This document shows positions 28,401 to 35,688 of a stretch of DNA of 54,873 nt, piece by piece. The DNA lies in NCBI GenBank assembly GCA_023251535.1, contig JAHEYP010000016.1:3587-58459 (forward strand), written 5' to 3'. Below the pieces are notes generated by a model. It was given only the letters and a program-made list of their open reading frames with translations. It made no database searches and was not told where the DNA came from. The DNA is from Bacteroidota bacterium (GTDB lineage: Bacteria; Bacteroidota; Bacteroidia; AKYH767-A; OLB10). A program made the position numbers and the translations under genes. Positions within the stretch are counted from its first letter, which is position 1; each line of letters opens with the position of its first letter.

Positions 28401-28507
28401 ATGGATTACGTACAATGAAATTGCGGGTCGAAGAGTCGGGCGGAGTATTAAATATCTTGAATTCAAACCCCGGAACTATAGTAGCCGTAGAAATCCCTTT
28501 AAAGTAA
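25460..28507 (+). CDS. Sensor histidine kinase with two-component propeller and Y_Y_Y domain
   Basis: This 1015-residue membrane kinase has a signal peptide of about 22 residues (ending VQA-Q). Residues about 25-700 hold Reg_prop two-component propeller blades (GFIWFGTNMGLFRFDGVN, TIWLIGIDGVDYYHP, NIWVATKSGGLVRID, LWIATHFDGLYKIH, VFWIADVVGLTKFN). A Y_Y_Y domain (residues about 707-770) precedes one membrane helix (about 785-810). The cytoplasmic part has a HisKA_3 dimerisation domain with the phospho-acceptor His826 in DLHDDIGSTLSS and a HATPase_c domain (KEAVNNAIKYSKGN, DNGIGFN). The DLHDxxG motif pairs it with LuxR/NarL regulators. The stop codon (TAA, 28505-28507) abuts an inverted repeat, and the cognate regulator follows 51 bp downstream. 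The ligand is unknown. Confidence 0.94.
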   Translation: MKSLLKFTFLICFIAGSLCVQAQQYRLKHYGALEGFTSRGADNAAQDSAGFIWFGTNMGLFRFDGVNTLHWKISDPSAQKDPIKINFISIDRFDRIWISCVNKLLILDPISRKTRIIKKFINSKNEIIEAHPDGVATDQNNRCFVTTDMGLFSCIPTDSVLKEVVFTDEEAPNFMRHCIGNSIDGTIYFSFGGTLYCKKSQDKVISVFYDLSEHQVKDVSTLTVGKKTVWCGNYDRSVLMGVDLITKEYREIAIAEDKSDEDPSSQIMAIAEINDSIIWTGSYVGFGTEKNAGGVSIINLNTQQIDRIYADNIANPDGLRNAYLDCIFKDSQGTIWLIGIDGVDYYHPTFSVFTIYSPSTEPSNFSIPTSGVCDVDADDQGNIWVATKSGGLVRIDRSGHAVDRIPVENTHLDQSGFIFGVITCGRNGKLYIAATSTIYEVDTRLPNAFNRTHRIVKSNVKAVTRMLVDNLNNLWIATHFDGLYKIHPDGKEEHFSEDGDDFHRIPEGGVLGLSIEYDTVFACIGNEGVYTFVNGKAPVDTYSAKTLSKSGWTKAKVREVELNKDWVLFSTKDKGVQYLNRHTGAVSTLNEENGLPQNTVCGIEIDKNGVFWIADVVGLTKFNPITKFAEVFTAKRTLPETGFFNGTHDANMDGMIFFGNHGHLIGINPDKLDVGQIPLHPCVLSVKANGREIWNGRKLPDFAYYENNIQIDFSSQNFVNPGDDKFYYKLEGFSSKWIPVETGRTLIFTNLAGGNYTLNIKVENAGSNAALIVLPFFVKTAFYKTWWFMVLVMIFVLIVLYIAYKFRIKQLLKVQQLRNEISNDLHDDIGSTLSSVYYSAELLRQQGEQHPELKQKIASNISENTRDLMERMRDIVWSIQSYQEPLPEMISRMREYVNKLDINGSIQFEFDCKIDDVKGLQIDMRTRRNLYLIFKEAVNNAIKYSKGNLIVIAINANSKNLFLSIKDNGIGFNVADSTSGNGLRTMKLRVEESGGVLNILNSNPGTIVAVEIPLK

Positions 28508-28526
28508 ATACCATAAATATGGTATT
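28507..28526. promoter_or_regulatory. 9-2-9 inverted repeat, candidate operator before response regulator 1
   Basis: AATACCATA-AA-TATGGTATT is a perfect inverted repeat and contains TACCATA-N2-TATGGTA, the 7-2-7 layout known for NarL-type regulators. It begins at the last base of the kinase stop codon. Its centre is 37.5 bp before the G of the -7 element TAAATTTG (28547-28554), which suggests activator placement near -41.5 if the start is about 4 bp past that G. Confidence 0.65.
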
Positions 28527-28546
28527 CAATACTGCTTAATGATGTA

Positions 28547-28554
28547 TAAATTTG
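28547..28554 (+). promoter_or_regulatory. Bacteroidota -7 promoter element of response regulator 1
   Basis: TAAATTTG matches TAnnTTTG exactly and ends 4 bp before the ATG at 28559. The expected start lies at or within a few bases of the ATG, so the mRNA would be leaderless or nearly so. Confidence 0.55.
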
Positions 28555-28558
28555 TTCC

Positions 28559-29197
28559 ATGATGCAAACTCCTGTCAGAGTTGTTATTTATGAAGATAAT
28601 AACGCTTTACGCGAAACAATGAAAATGATAATTGATTATACTCCAGGCTATACTTGCACCGGAGCATATGCAAATTGTTTATCTCTGTTAAAAGACATTG
28701 ATTCTTCTAATCCTCAGGTTATTCTAATGGATATCGATATGCCTGGCATGAACGGTATCGAAGCCGTTGAAGTGGTTAAGAGCAATCATCCAGGCATTGC
28801 AGTCATTATGCAAACTGTTTTCGACGATAACAACAATATTTTTAATGCGATTTGTGCTGGCGCAGATGGATACCTTTTAAAAAATACGCCTCCTGCACGA
28901 TTAATAAGCGGAATTGAAGAAGTAATGTCGGGAGGTGCTCCTATGAGTGCTAGCGTGGCCAGGAAAGTACTGGAATCACAAAGAAACATCAATCTTAAGC
29001 AAGAATCAACACTTTCTGAACGCGAGAAGCAACTCTTGAAATTATTAGTTGATGGATATAGTTATAAGTTAGTCGCAGATAAGTTATTTATTAGTGTAGG
29101 TACTGTTCAAACCCACATTAAACATATCTACGAAAAACTTCAAGTAAACTCCAAAGCAGGGGCAGTAGCAAAAGCTATCAAAGATAAATTGGTATAG
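28559..29197 (+). CDS. LuxR/NarL-family response regulator, module 1
   Basis: This 212-residue regulator has an N-terminal receiver domain with phospho-acceptor Asp58 in LMDIDMPGMNG, an acidic pocket at Glu12/Asp13, and a conserved Lys near LLKNTPP. A C-terminal LuxR-type helix-turn-helix follows (LSEREKQLLKLLVDGYSYKLVADKLFISVGTVQTHIKHIYEKL). Two tandem start codons (28559 and 28562) are possible. It is the partner of the upstream propeller kinase and probably binds the inverted repeats at 28507-28526 and 29201-29220. It has no other obvious promoter besides the -7 element just before it, so it may be transcribed both from its own promoter and with the kinase. Confidence 0.93.
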   Translation: MMQTPVRVVIYEDNNALRETMKMIIDYTPGYTCTGAYANCLSLLKDIDSSNPQVILMDIDMPGMNGIEAVEVVKSNHPGIAVIMQTVFDDNNNIFNAICAGADGYLLKNTPPARLISGIEEVMSGGAPMSASVARKVLESQRNINLKQESTLSEREKQLLKLLVDGYSYKLVADKLFISVGTVQTHIKHIYEKLQVNSKAGAVAKAIKDKLV

Positions 29198-29200
29198 AAA

Positions 29201-29220
29201 AATCTCATATTTATGGGATT
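29201..29220. promoter_or_regulatory. 9-2-9 inverted repeat, candidate operator before the surface protein/M4 protease genes
   Basis: AATCTCATA-TT-TATGGGATT is an inverted repeat with one mismatch between arms and differs from the repeat before regulator 1 at three arm positions. It lies 3 bp after the regulator stop. Its centre is 38.5 bp before the G of GACCTTTG (29242-29249), one mismatch from the -7 consensus. A target of regulator 1 is inferred. There is no T-tract, so a terminator is unlikely. Confidence 0.6.
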
Positions 29221-29268
29221 GCCTCATGAGATGATGGATTAGACCTTTGTGTCAAATAATCACATCAC

Positions 29269-30750
29269 ATGAAACCTATTAAAAAATTTATCCTCATCGC
29301 TTCCTGTGTAGCAGGATCAGCCTTAAACTCAAATGCTCAAACGTGGAACACTGCGGGGAATGCAGCTGCTAGTGCTGATTTCATTGGCACTACCAATAAC
29401 TTTTCATTAAAGTTTAAATCAAAGAACACTCTTCGTATGACAATCGATACTACCGGTAAAGTAGGTATCGGTTTAGCTAATCCTTCATCATTACTGCAGT
29501 TGTCAGGAACAGATACTGTTAGTCTCTCTACGCATGGTAAATTTTTAATTGGTTTGGTCAATGCCCCTAATTTGGTGGCGGATGAAAATGATATTCAATC
29601 ACGATCTAACGGAGCATCTGCGCTATTACGTTTGAATAAACTTGGCGGAGATGTTCAAATTGGAGATGGTAGTAATGTTTTCTATTTTAAACAAACAGGT
29701 TTATTAGGATTGGGTACATCTGCACCTGCTGCAAAATTGCACATCAATACTGGAACGGCTGCAACTTCAAGTACCGGAGGGTATGCTATAATGGGTAGCA
29801 CGACTTCAGCAAACCTAGCAATCGATCAGGATGGATTACAGGCACGATCAAATAGTTTAGCCGCTCCACTCGTTTTAAATTCTTATGGTGGTGATATTAA
29901 TTTCGGACTTAGTTCACAAAATAATATTCTTAAAACATCAAATGGATATTTAGGGTTAGGGACATTAACTCCTTCATCTACTTTGCATCTAGGTACAGGA
30001 ACACAGATTTCATTAGCGAGTGGCGGTTATGAAACGGTAGGGGCAACTGCAGGACAAAATATGGCTATTGACCCCGATGATATTCAAGCGCGTAATAATG
30101 GAAGTGCTAGCACTTTGTATTTAAATTATTATGGTGGTGATATTTCTCATGGAACAGCAGCAAACACTTTTATTTACAAAGCGGCTACTGGGTTTTTAGG
30201 TATAGGAAAATCATCTCCTTTAAGCAAAATGGATGTTTATCGCGGTCGCCTAAGATTCTCAGGACAAGTTAATGCCGGTACAGCTTCAGGTATTGAATTT
30301 ACAGACACTACAGGAACTACATTAAGAGGCTTTATGGGAATGTATGATAATAACAACATGGCTCTTTGGGGCTTTGGAGGAGCTGGATGGAATTTCAAAA
30401 TGAATGTAAATGATGGTAGAATTTCAATAGGTCAGAATATTAATCCAGCTGCAGGTTATATGTTAGCAGTTGATGGCGGAATTATTTGCGAAGAACTAAA
30501 AGTTCAAATGTCTCCTTTCCCTGATTATGTTTTTGCAAAAGACTATAAACTACGTTCGCTTCAAGAAGTAGAAGATCATATTCGCGAATTTAATCGCTTA
30601 CCGGGAATGCCAGCTGCAACTGTAGTTGATAAGGAAGGAATGAACGTTGGTGAAATGTCAACAAAGCTTGTTGAGAAAGTAGAAGAATTAACTCTATATG
30701 TTATTCAACTACAAAAGGAAATTGAGCAGCTAAAAGCATCTAAGAACTAA
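29269..30750 (+). CDS. Tail-fibre-like exported protein, no T9SS sorting domain
   Basis: This 493-residue protein has a signal peptide of about 23 residues (ending SNA-Q). Its N-terminal section (FIGTTNNFSLKFKSKNTLRMT...GKVGIG) matches that of the S74 protein at 3205-4560. The centre holds at least three copies of an about 80-residue beta-rich unit (SxGGYxxxGxTxxxNxAIDxDxxQARxN, LxLNxYGGDI). The end has a globular segment with DYVFAKDYKLRSLQEVEDHIREFNRLPGMP and a coiled coil (VEKVEELTLYVIQLQKEIEQLKASK). No S74 signature or sorting domain is seen, unlike its relative. It is followed by the M4 protease after 17 bp, so the two are probably one operon controlled by regulator 1. Confidence 0.82.
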   Translation: MKPIKKFILIASCVAGSALNSNAQTWNTAGNAAASADFIGTTNNFSLKFKSKNTLRMTIDTTGKVGIGLANPSSLLQLSGTDTVSLSTHGKFLIGLVNAPNLVADENDIQSRSNGASALLRLNKLGGDVQIGDGSNVFYFKQTGLLGLGTSAPAAKLHINTGTAATSSTGGYAIMGSTTSANLAIDQDGLQARSNSLAAPLVLNSYGGDINFGLSSQNNILKTSNGYLGLGTLTPSSTLHLGTGTQISLASGGYETVGATAGQNMAIDPDDIQARNNGSASTLYLNYYGGDISHGTAANTFIYKAATGFLGIGKSSPLSKMDVYRGRLRFSGQVNAGTASGIEFTDTTGTTLRGFMGMYDNNNMALWGFGGAGWNFKMNVNDGRISIGQNINPAAGYMLAVDGGIICEELKVQMSPFPDYVFAKDYKLRSLQEVEDHIREFNRLPGMPAATVVDKEGMNVGEMSTKLVEKVEELTLYVIQLQKEIEQLKASKN

Positions 30751-30767
30751 TTCTAACGGTAACGAAT

Positions 30768-32948
30768 ATGAGAAAATGGATATTAAAGAGTATTCTGATG
30801 TTGATTATGACATCAGGATACTTGCAGGCCCAAGATTCGTTTTGGTCGCCGCAAATGTTGCAAATCGCCGAGCCTCGAAGTACCAGAGGATGGCTCTATT
30901 TGAAGAAAAGTGTCAGTCTCCAAAACCAAGAGTTTATTTCGGAATATGGTACTTTACTAGGTCTAACAGCGAATTCAAATTTAGTTGTTGATCGTACAAA
31001 TACTGATGAATCTGGAATAACTCATACACATTATAAACAGTTAATTGACGGACTACCAGTTATCGGTATAAGGATCAGCTTTCATGAACGTGATAATAGA
31101 ATTGTTCTTATCAATGGACAAGGAGCAATTCCTGAACCTGTTGGAACAGCAAAGTATGAATCTTCTCAGCTGAAAGCAAAATTGATAAGCTCTTACATTA
31201 AAACTAAATATGAGTCTGTCAGCGATGGAGAAGAGGTGTATTTTGCTCAGAGAAATGATGATCGCTCTATGACTGCGAAAAGATGCTTTCGATATTTAGT
31301 GCATCAGGATTACTTACGCTATGGATATTATTATATTGATGCTTACACTGGAGAGTTTGTTGGAAATCGAGATGAACATCGTGAATGTAATGTTGGTCCC
31401 GCAATTACTGCAAAATATGGAAGTAAAAATATAAGCACTTCAATTTCTGGATCATTATATGTGACAAAAAATGATTGCAATCAAGAACAACTTATAGTAT
31501 ATAATCAAAACTATGATACACTAACCAATAGCTACAATATTTATTCAAATGTTGGGAATAGCTGGGCATTAGGTAAAAGCAGTGGTACACAAACATTGTG
31601 GTGCTTGACAAATGCAAATACATATTTTAGAACGGTCCATAATCGTATTTCTATTAATGAACTACCGAGGAATACTTATGCTATGGCAAATTGTTTGTTT
31701 AACAATGGTCCGGGAAGTTGGACTGGCTGGGGTGCATTCTTTAGTAACGATATCCTATATTTTGGTGGAAATAGTTCTACTACAAATAGTGATGATTTGG
31801 GTGTTTTGGATGTTGTTGCTCACGAATATACACATGGTGTTACGCACTATGCTTCGTACTTGGATTATACAAAAGAGATGGGAGCAATAAATGAATCTTT
31901 CAGTGATATTTTCGGTGAAATCGTAGAAAACTGGACACTTGGAAGTAATAATTGGCTAGTCGGAACTGATTGCGGTACTACATTAAGAAGCTTTATAAAT
32001 CCTAATGTTTATGCTCAACCTTCATCATACCATGGATTGTATTGGCATAATGTAAATGGAAATACAGCAGCCGATTCAGCTGATAATTTTGGGGTTCATA
32101 CAAACAGTGGTGTTCAGAATTTTATGTTCTATCTGATGGTGAATGGCGGATCCGATACAAATTCAATGGGAGAAGTTATTACTGTTCAGCCTTTGGGCAT
32201 GACAACTTCACGCACAATTGCTTATTCTGCGTTGCAAGATTATATCGGCCCTTCTTCCGATTATGTTGATGCTCGTAGATCATGGCTCGCAGCAAGTGAT
32301 TTAATTTATGGATGGTGCTCTTTTGAAAATTTACAAGTGGCATTAGCATGGGATGCTGTTGGTGTGATTGATAATGTTATCGGAACAACAACTGCATGCG
32401 GTACTTTTCCGTACAATAATGGCGCGCAGTTGGTCAATGCAGTTACCGAACAGTATTATATTATAGCGGGAGGATCCACTTGTACAAACACAATTATTAA
32501 TACAGCTCCTGTTTCCTATTCAGCTTCTCAATTTATTCAATTTTTACCGGGATTTAGAGCAACACCAGGATGCAACTTCTTTGCGAAAATAGATGAATGT
32601 AATCTAGCTTTATGGAGACCTTCTAATCAAACTAACCCCGAATTAGAGAATGAGGAAAGAGAGACTTTACGTAGCGTTGCAGTAAATGGCGTTTCGGGAA
32701 AAGTTGCACCTAATCCTTTTTCTTCTTCTTTTAAAGTCACTCTGCAATTTAATGATGAAGATAGAGAAGGAGAAATTTTCATAACAGATGGCACCGGTCG
32801 ATTGCTTATTAGAAAAGAGGTTAAAGCAGAACCCGGAGCAGAATACTCATTTGAGCCTTCTACTCATGAATTCCCCGCAGGAGTATACTTTGTGTATTAT
32901 CGTTCATCGAAAGGTGTTCAATGGCAACAAAAGCTGGTTAAAATGTGA
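30768..32948 (+). CDS. M4-family (thermolysin-like) metalloprotease with T9SS sorting domain
   Basis: This 726-residue protein is a secreted zinc metallopeptidase made as a proenzyme. It has a signal peptide (MRKWILKSILMLIMTSGYLQAQ), an FTP/PepSY-type propeptide (about residues 50-210) and a catalytic domain with H352-E-Y-T-H356 and third zinc ligand Glu376 in NESFSD. The thermolysin active-site histidine motif DNFGVHTNSG is also present. A central C-rich segment and a T9SS type A sorting domain (VAPNPFSSSFKVTL...) end the protein. It starts 17 bp after the tail-fibre-like gene, suggesting co-transcription and regulation by the neighbouring two-component system. Confidence 0.93.
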   Translation: MRKWILKSILMLIMTSGYLQAQDSFWSPQMLQIAEPRSTRGWLYLKKSVSLQNQEFISEYGTLLGLTANSNLVVDRTNTDESGITHTHYKQLIDGLPVIGIRISFHERDNRIVLINGQGAIPEPVGTAKYESSQLKAKLISSYIKTKYESVSDGEEVYFAQRNDDRSMTAKRCFRYLVHQDYLRYGYYYIDAYTGEFVGNRDEHRECNVGPAITAKYGSKNISTSISGSLYVTKNDCNQEQLIVYNQNYDTLTNSYNIYSNVGNSWALGKSSGTQTLWCLTNANTYFRTVHNRISINELPRNTYAMANCLFNNGPGSWTGWGAFFSNDILYFGGNSSTTNSDDLGVLDVVAHEYTHGVTHYASYLDYTKEMGAINESFSDIFGEIVENWTLGSNNWLVGTDCGTTLRSFINPNVYAQPSSYHGLYWHNVNGNTAADSADNFGVHTNSGVQNFMFYLMVNGGSDTNSMGEVITVQPLGMTTSRTIAYSALQDYIGPSSDYVDARRSWLAASDLIYGWCSFENLQVALAWDAVGVIDNVIGTTTACGTFPYNNGAQLVNAVTEQYYIIAGGSTCTNTIINTAPVSYSASQFIQFLPGFRATPGCNFFAKIDECNLALWRPSNQTNPELENEERETLRSVAVNGVSGKVAPNPFSSSFKVTLQFNDEDREGEIFITDGTGRLLIRKEVKAEPGAEYSFEPSTHEFPAGVYFVYYRSSKGVQWQQKLVKM

Positions 32949-32955
32949 TTTTTCA

Positions 32956-32983
32956 AATGGGGTCGATAATTTTCGGCCCCATT
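32956..32983 (+). terminator. Probable terminator after the M4 protease
   Basis: AATGGGG pairs with CCCCATT, and the inner bases also pair partly. There is no clean T-tract (it is followed by ATTTATT), so termination may be incomplete. Confidence 0.55.
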
Positions 32984-33063
32984 ATTTATTCTAAAATGAT
33001 AATTTTTTTTTCGCTGCTTGAGCGTTTTTCAATAACATGATTTTCTAAATAGAAAACTTTGTA

Positions 33064-33101
33064 AAAAAGCGAATCTTTTCAAATGAGAAGATTCGCTTTT
33101 T
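33064..33101. terminator. Strong bidirectional hairpin terminator
   Basis: AAAAAGCGAATCTT pairs perfectly with AAGATTCGCTTTTT (14 bp) around a 10-nt loop, with A and T tracts on the two sides. It lies about 115 bp past the M4 stop, after a weaker terminator. Confidence 0.85.
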
Positions 33102-33253
33102 ATTTGCATGATAGAATTGTTGTGTTTTTGATATGCAGATGCACTCAGAATTAGCAGATTATCAAGCAAATATTCCGATTTGCACACTTTTTGCAGGATT
33201 TGACAAATGCTCAAGCTTTAACTTTTCTTAGATTTGAAGTATATTCAAATATT

Positions 33254-34666
33254 ATGATGAAGCATCTTCGATTATTTTTAATTCTTTTTGTGATTTTAAT
33301 GAACAGAAATGTGTCCGCGCAATCAAGTGGATACCCTGTTTTAGATGCCATGCTTTCTACCACATTAGATAGCATACGAACAGTGTTAAATGCAAAATCA
33401 TTAAATGCTGCTGTACAATTTCCTGATACTGCTGTGTGGGCAGGAGCATCAGGGATTTCAGGCGCTTTCGTTAACGCAACCACCAATGATGCTTATCTTA
33501 TCGGTAGTGTAACAAAAACGATTACTTCGGCTTGTATTCTTCAGCTTGTTGATGATGGGGTTTTATCACTTGATGATAGCATTCATCAATGGTTAGATAC
33601 TATTCAATATATCAATCCCGATATTACTATCCGACAATTACTTCGTCACCAAAGTGGTTTGTATGATGTATTGAATAATCCAAATTGCCAGCCTGCATTA
33701 ATGGCGAATCAATCGTTGGTGTGGTCGGCAAGTGATTTAGTTAACACTTTTATATTACCTCCTCCAGCTGCGCCTGGTGGAGCATGGAGTTATTGCAATA
33801 CGAATTATTTTCTTTTAGGTATGATCATTGAATCGGCAACCGGTAATCCATTTTGGGTTGAAATTCGAAATCGATTCTATTCAAATTTCGGTTATTCCAC
33901 TTTCGGTATACCTGCATTCGAATCATATTCACAGCCTGTAGCACATCTGTGGCTCGATTTAAACGGCGACGGAGTTCTTGACGATGCACATAACTTCTAT
34001 TTCAATTATCTTGCATTAAACTCAGCCGCTGGGGCCGCAGGAGGATATTATGCAACTGCTTCCGATCTTTCGCGATGGATGAGAACATATATGCGTGGAG
34101 ATGTTGTTTCTCAAGCAATGATGAATGAAGCTAAAACAGTTGTGAATGCTTCCGGTTCCCAAGGTGGAAAGTATGGACTGGGACTAATGAGAAATACTTT
34201 CCAAGGATTAGTAGCATATGGTCATGGTGGTGATTTAGCTTACGCAGCTAGTTCATGGTATATTCCTGATCGAGATATTAGTATTTCAGTTTTGATGAAT
34301 CATAACGGGTTTACCAGTTGGACACTCTTGCCTGTTGTTTCTGCTTTGTTGAAGACTTATAACACTTGGTTAAATCTTACGTCAATAAATGAAGAAGCAA
34401 CTTCCATTCAGAAATTAAATGCTTATCCTAATCCGTTTAACGATCAAATTACCATTGATTTTAAAACCTCTTCAAATGTAAATGATCTTCGAGTGGTACT
34501 TCGAAATACTTTGGGACAAGAAATCAATAGCACAGCTGAATTTCATTCTTCTAATAACGGATATGTTTGTACTATCAGTAATTTAGATCAATTGCAAAAC
34601 GGGTTTTACTTAGTTCAACTTGAAGACCAAGGAAATGTTGTAGCAGTTTCTCGCTTGATTAAATAA
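33254..34666 (+). CDS. Serine hydrolase (class C beta-lactamase/D-Ala peptidase fold) with T9SS sorting domain
   Basis: This 470-residue protein has a signal peptide (MMKHLRLFLILFVILMNRNVSA-Q). The ATG at 33254 (or 33257) is chosen; upstream in-frame sequence lacks an ATG. The catalytic signatures of the Pfam beta-lactamase/transpeptidase family are present: Ser85-V-T-Lys88 (SxxK), Y-C-N (YxN) and an HGG motif near residue 320 in place of KTG. Residues about 395-470 are a T9SS sorting domain (NAYPNPFNDQITID). The family includes esterases, D-aminopeptidases and beta-lactamases; resistance activity is not implied. Outer-surface localisation is inferred from the sorting domain. Confidence 0.9.
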   Translation: MMKHLRLFLILFVILMNRNVSAQSSGYPVLDAMLSTTLDSIRTVLNAKSLNAAVQFPDTAVWAGASGISGAFVNATTNDAYLIGSVTKTITSACILQLVDDGVLSLDDSIHQWLDTIQYINPDITIRQLLRHQSGLYDVLNNPNCQPALMANQSLVWSASDLVNTFILPPPAAPGGAWSYCNTNYFLLGMIIESATGNPFWVEIRNRFYSNFGYSTFGIPAFESYSQPVAHLWLDLNGDGVLDDAHNFYFNYLALNSAAGAAGGYYATASDLSRWMRTYMRGDVVSQAMMNEAKTVVNASGSQGGKYGLGLMRNTFQGLVAYGHGGDLAYAASSWYIPDRDISISVLMNHNGFTSWTLLPVVSALLKTYNTWLNLTSINEEATSIQKLNAYPNPFNDQITIDFKTSSNVNDLRVVLRNTLGQEINSTAEFHSSNNGYVCTISNLDQLQNGFYLVQLEDQGNVVAVSRLIK

Positions 34667-34786
34667 TTTTATAGGCCATATTAGCGGTTTCGTCGTTGTA
34701 TTTATACCTTCGGTCGTATTTGTTTTAGAGATTTATTGAAAGGTCCTTATATTGGTATTTGATTAATAGCACTGTGTAATCAACCA

Positions 34787-35674
34787 ATGTATTCCGTATT
34801 CACAAATACTACTAAGTCTGTAATTAAACTGCCTCCAAGGAGTAACTTAATAAATTATTCTTTGCTGAGTGAATACTATTGCAAGATTCCTTTTAGAAGT
34901 TTTTCTATAAAGTACGTAAGTGGCGGACATGAATGTTATACTATAAATTCAACCAAATTTAAAGTGGATTCAGGCGAGTATATTCTTGCGAATAATTTTT
35001 CTAATGGGTCGGTAGAGATAGAAAGTAGAGTTCCTGTGACTGGATTATGCATCGATTTATCTCCTGATCTTTTAAATGATGTGATGTGTTCAATCTTGTA
35101 TCCGAATACAACAAATCCTGATTTATCTACTAAGTCATTCTTCGATTCGGATGAGTTTTTTGAAAGTAAGTTTAAGTCGGACAATACTAATCTCGGTACT
35201 GTTTTATCAAAGTTAGATCATCTGCTCTCTAAAAATCCGTATGATAATCACCTGTTCGACAATTCGTTTTATTTCCATATCGCCGAACAGTTAGTGAAGG
35301 ATTATACTCCAATTGTAAAACAACTTAGGAGTATGAATGCAGTGAAATCGCAAACACGAAAGGAACTATTTAGAAAGTTGCAAGCTGGACATGATTTTCT
35401 TGAAAGCAATTTCACTGCTGAAATAAATGTTCCACAGATCGCAATAAATTGTGGATTATCAGAATACTATTTCTATCGATTGTTTAAAACTGTCTACGGG
35501 TTGAGTCCAATGCAATTTGTTATTCAAAAACGATTGGACTATTCAAAAACGTTACTGAAAAAACATAGATGTTCGGTTTCTGACGCGGCTCTACTTTCTG
35601 GCTTTTCTGATATTCATGCATTTTCAAAAGCTTTTAAGAAAGAATACTTCGTGGCACCGTCGAGAATTGTTTGA
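34787..35674 (+). CDS. AraC-family transcriptional regulator
   Basis: This 295-residue protein ends in a double helix-turn-helix AraC-type domain: FTAEINVPQIAINCGLSEYYFYRLFKTVYGLSPMQFVIQKRLDYSKTLL and CSVSDAALLSGFSDIHAFSKAFKKEYFVAPS. The N-terminal about 180 residues are a sensory/cupin-like part with no clear ligand motif (GGHECYTINSTKFKVDSGEYILANNF). It has no signal peptide. It is convergent with the choice-of-anchor L gene, 14 bp between their ends. The target genes are unknown. Confidence 0.9.
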   Translation: MYSVFTNTTKSVIKLPPRSNLINYSLLSEYYCKIPFRSFSIKYVSGGHECYTINSTKFKVDSGEYILANNFSNGSVEIESRVPVTGLCIDLSPDLLNDVMCSILYPNTTNPDLSTKSFFDSDEFFESKFKSDNTNLGTVLSKLDHLLSKNPYDNHLFDNSFYFHIAEQLVKDYTPIVKQLRSMNAVKSQTRKELFRKLQAGHDFLESNFTAEINVPQIAINCGLSEYYFYRLFKTVYGLSPMQFVIQKRLDYSKTLLKKHRCSVSDAALLSGFSDIHAFSKAFKKEYFVAPSRIV

Positions 35675-35688
35675 GAAATAATCTATAT

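Larger units (their letters stand above)
32949..33253. other. 305-bp intergenic region with stacked hairpins
   Basis: No credible gene was found. It contains a weak terminator at 32956-32983 and a strong one at 33064-33101, and between them a short CGCT/AGCG hairpin at about 33012-33024 and a 7-2-7 inverted repeat TTTTCTA-AA-TAGAAAA at 33041-33056. AAACTTTG at 33054-33061 is one mismatch from a -7 element. Confidence 0.4.

Noticed and set aside
29201..29220. Inverted repeat read as an intrinsic terminator of the regulator gene
   Set aside because: The stem is AT-rich with a 2-nt gap between the arms and no T-tract; spacing to the next -7-like element favours an operator.
33029..33214. Minus-strand 61-residue frame before the serine hydrolase gene
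   Set aside because: It spans the strong terminator hairpin and has no recognisable features.
33254..34666. Serine hydrolase as a beta-lactamase resistance gene
   Set aside because: The SxxK/YxN fold is shared by esterases and peptidases, and the protein carries a T9SS sorting domain; the sequence gives no support for antibiotic hydrolysis.
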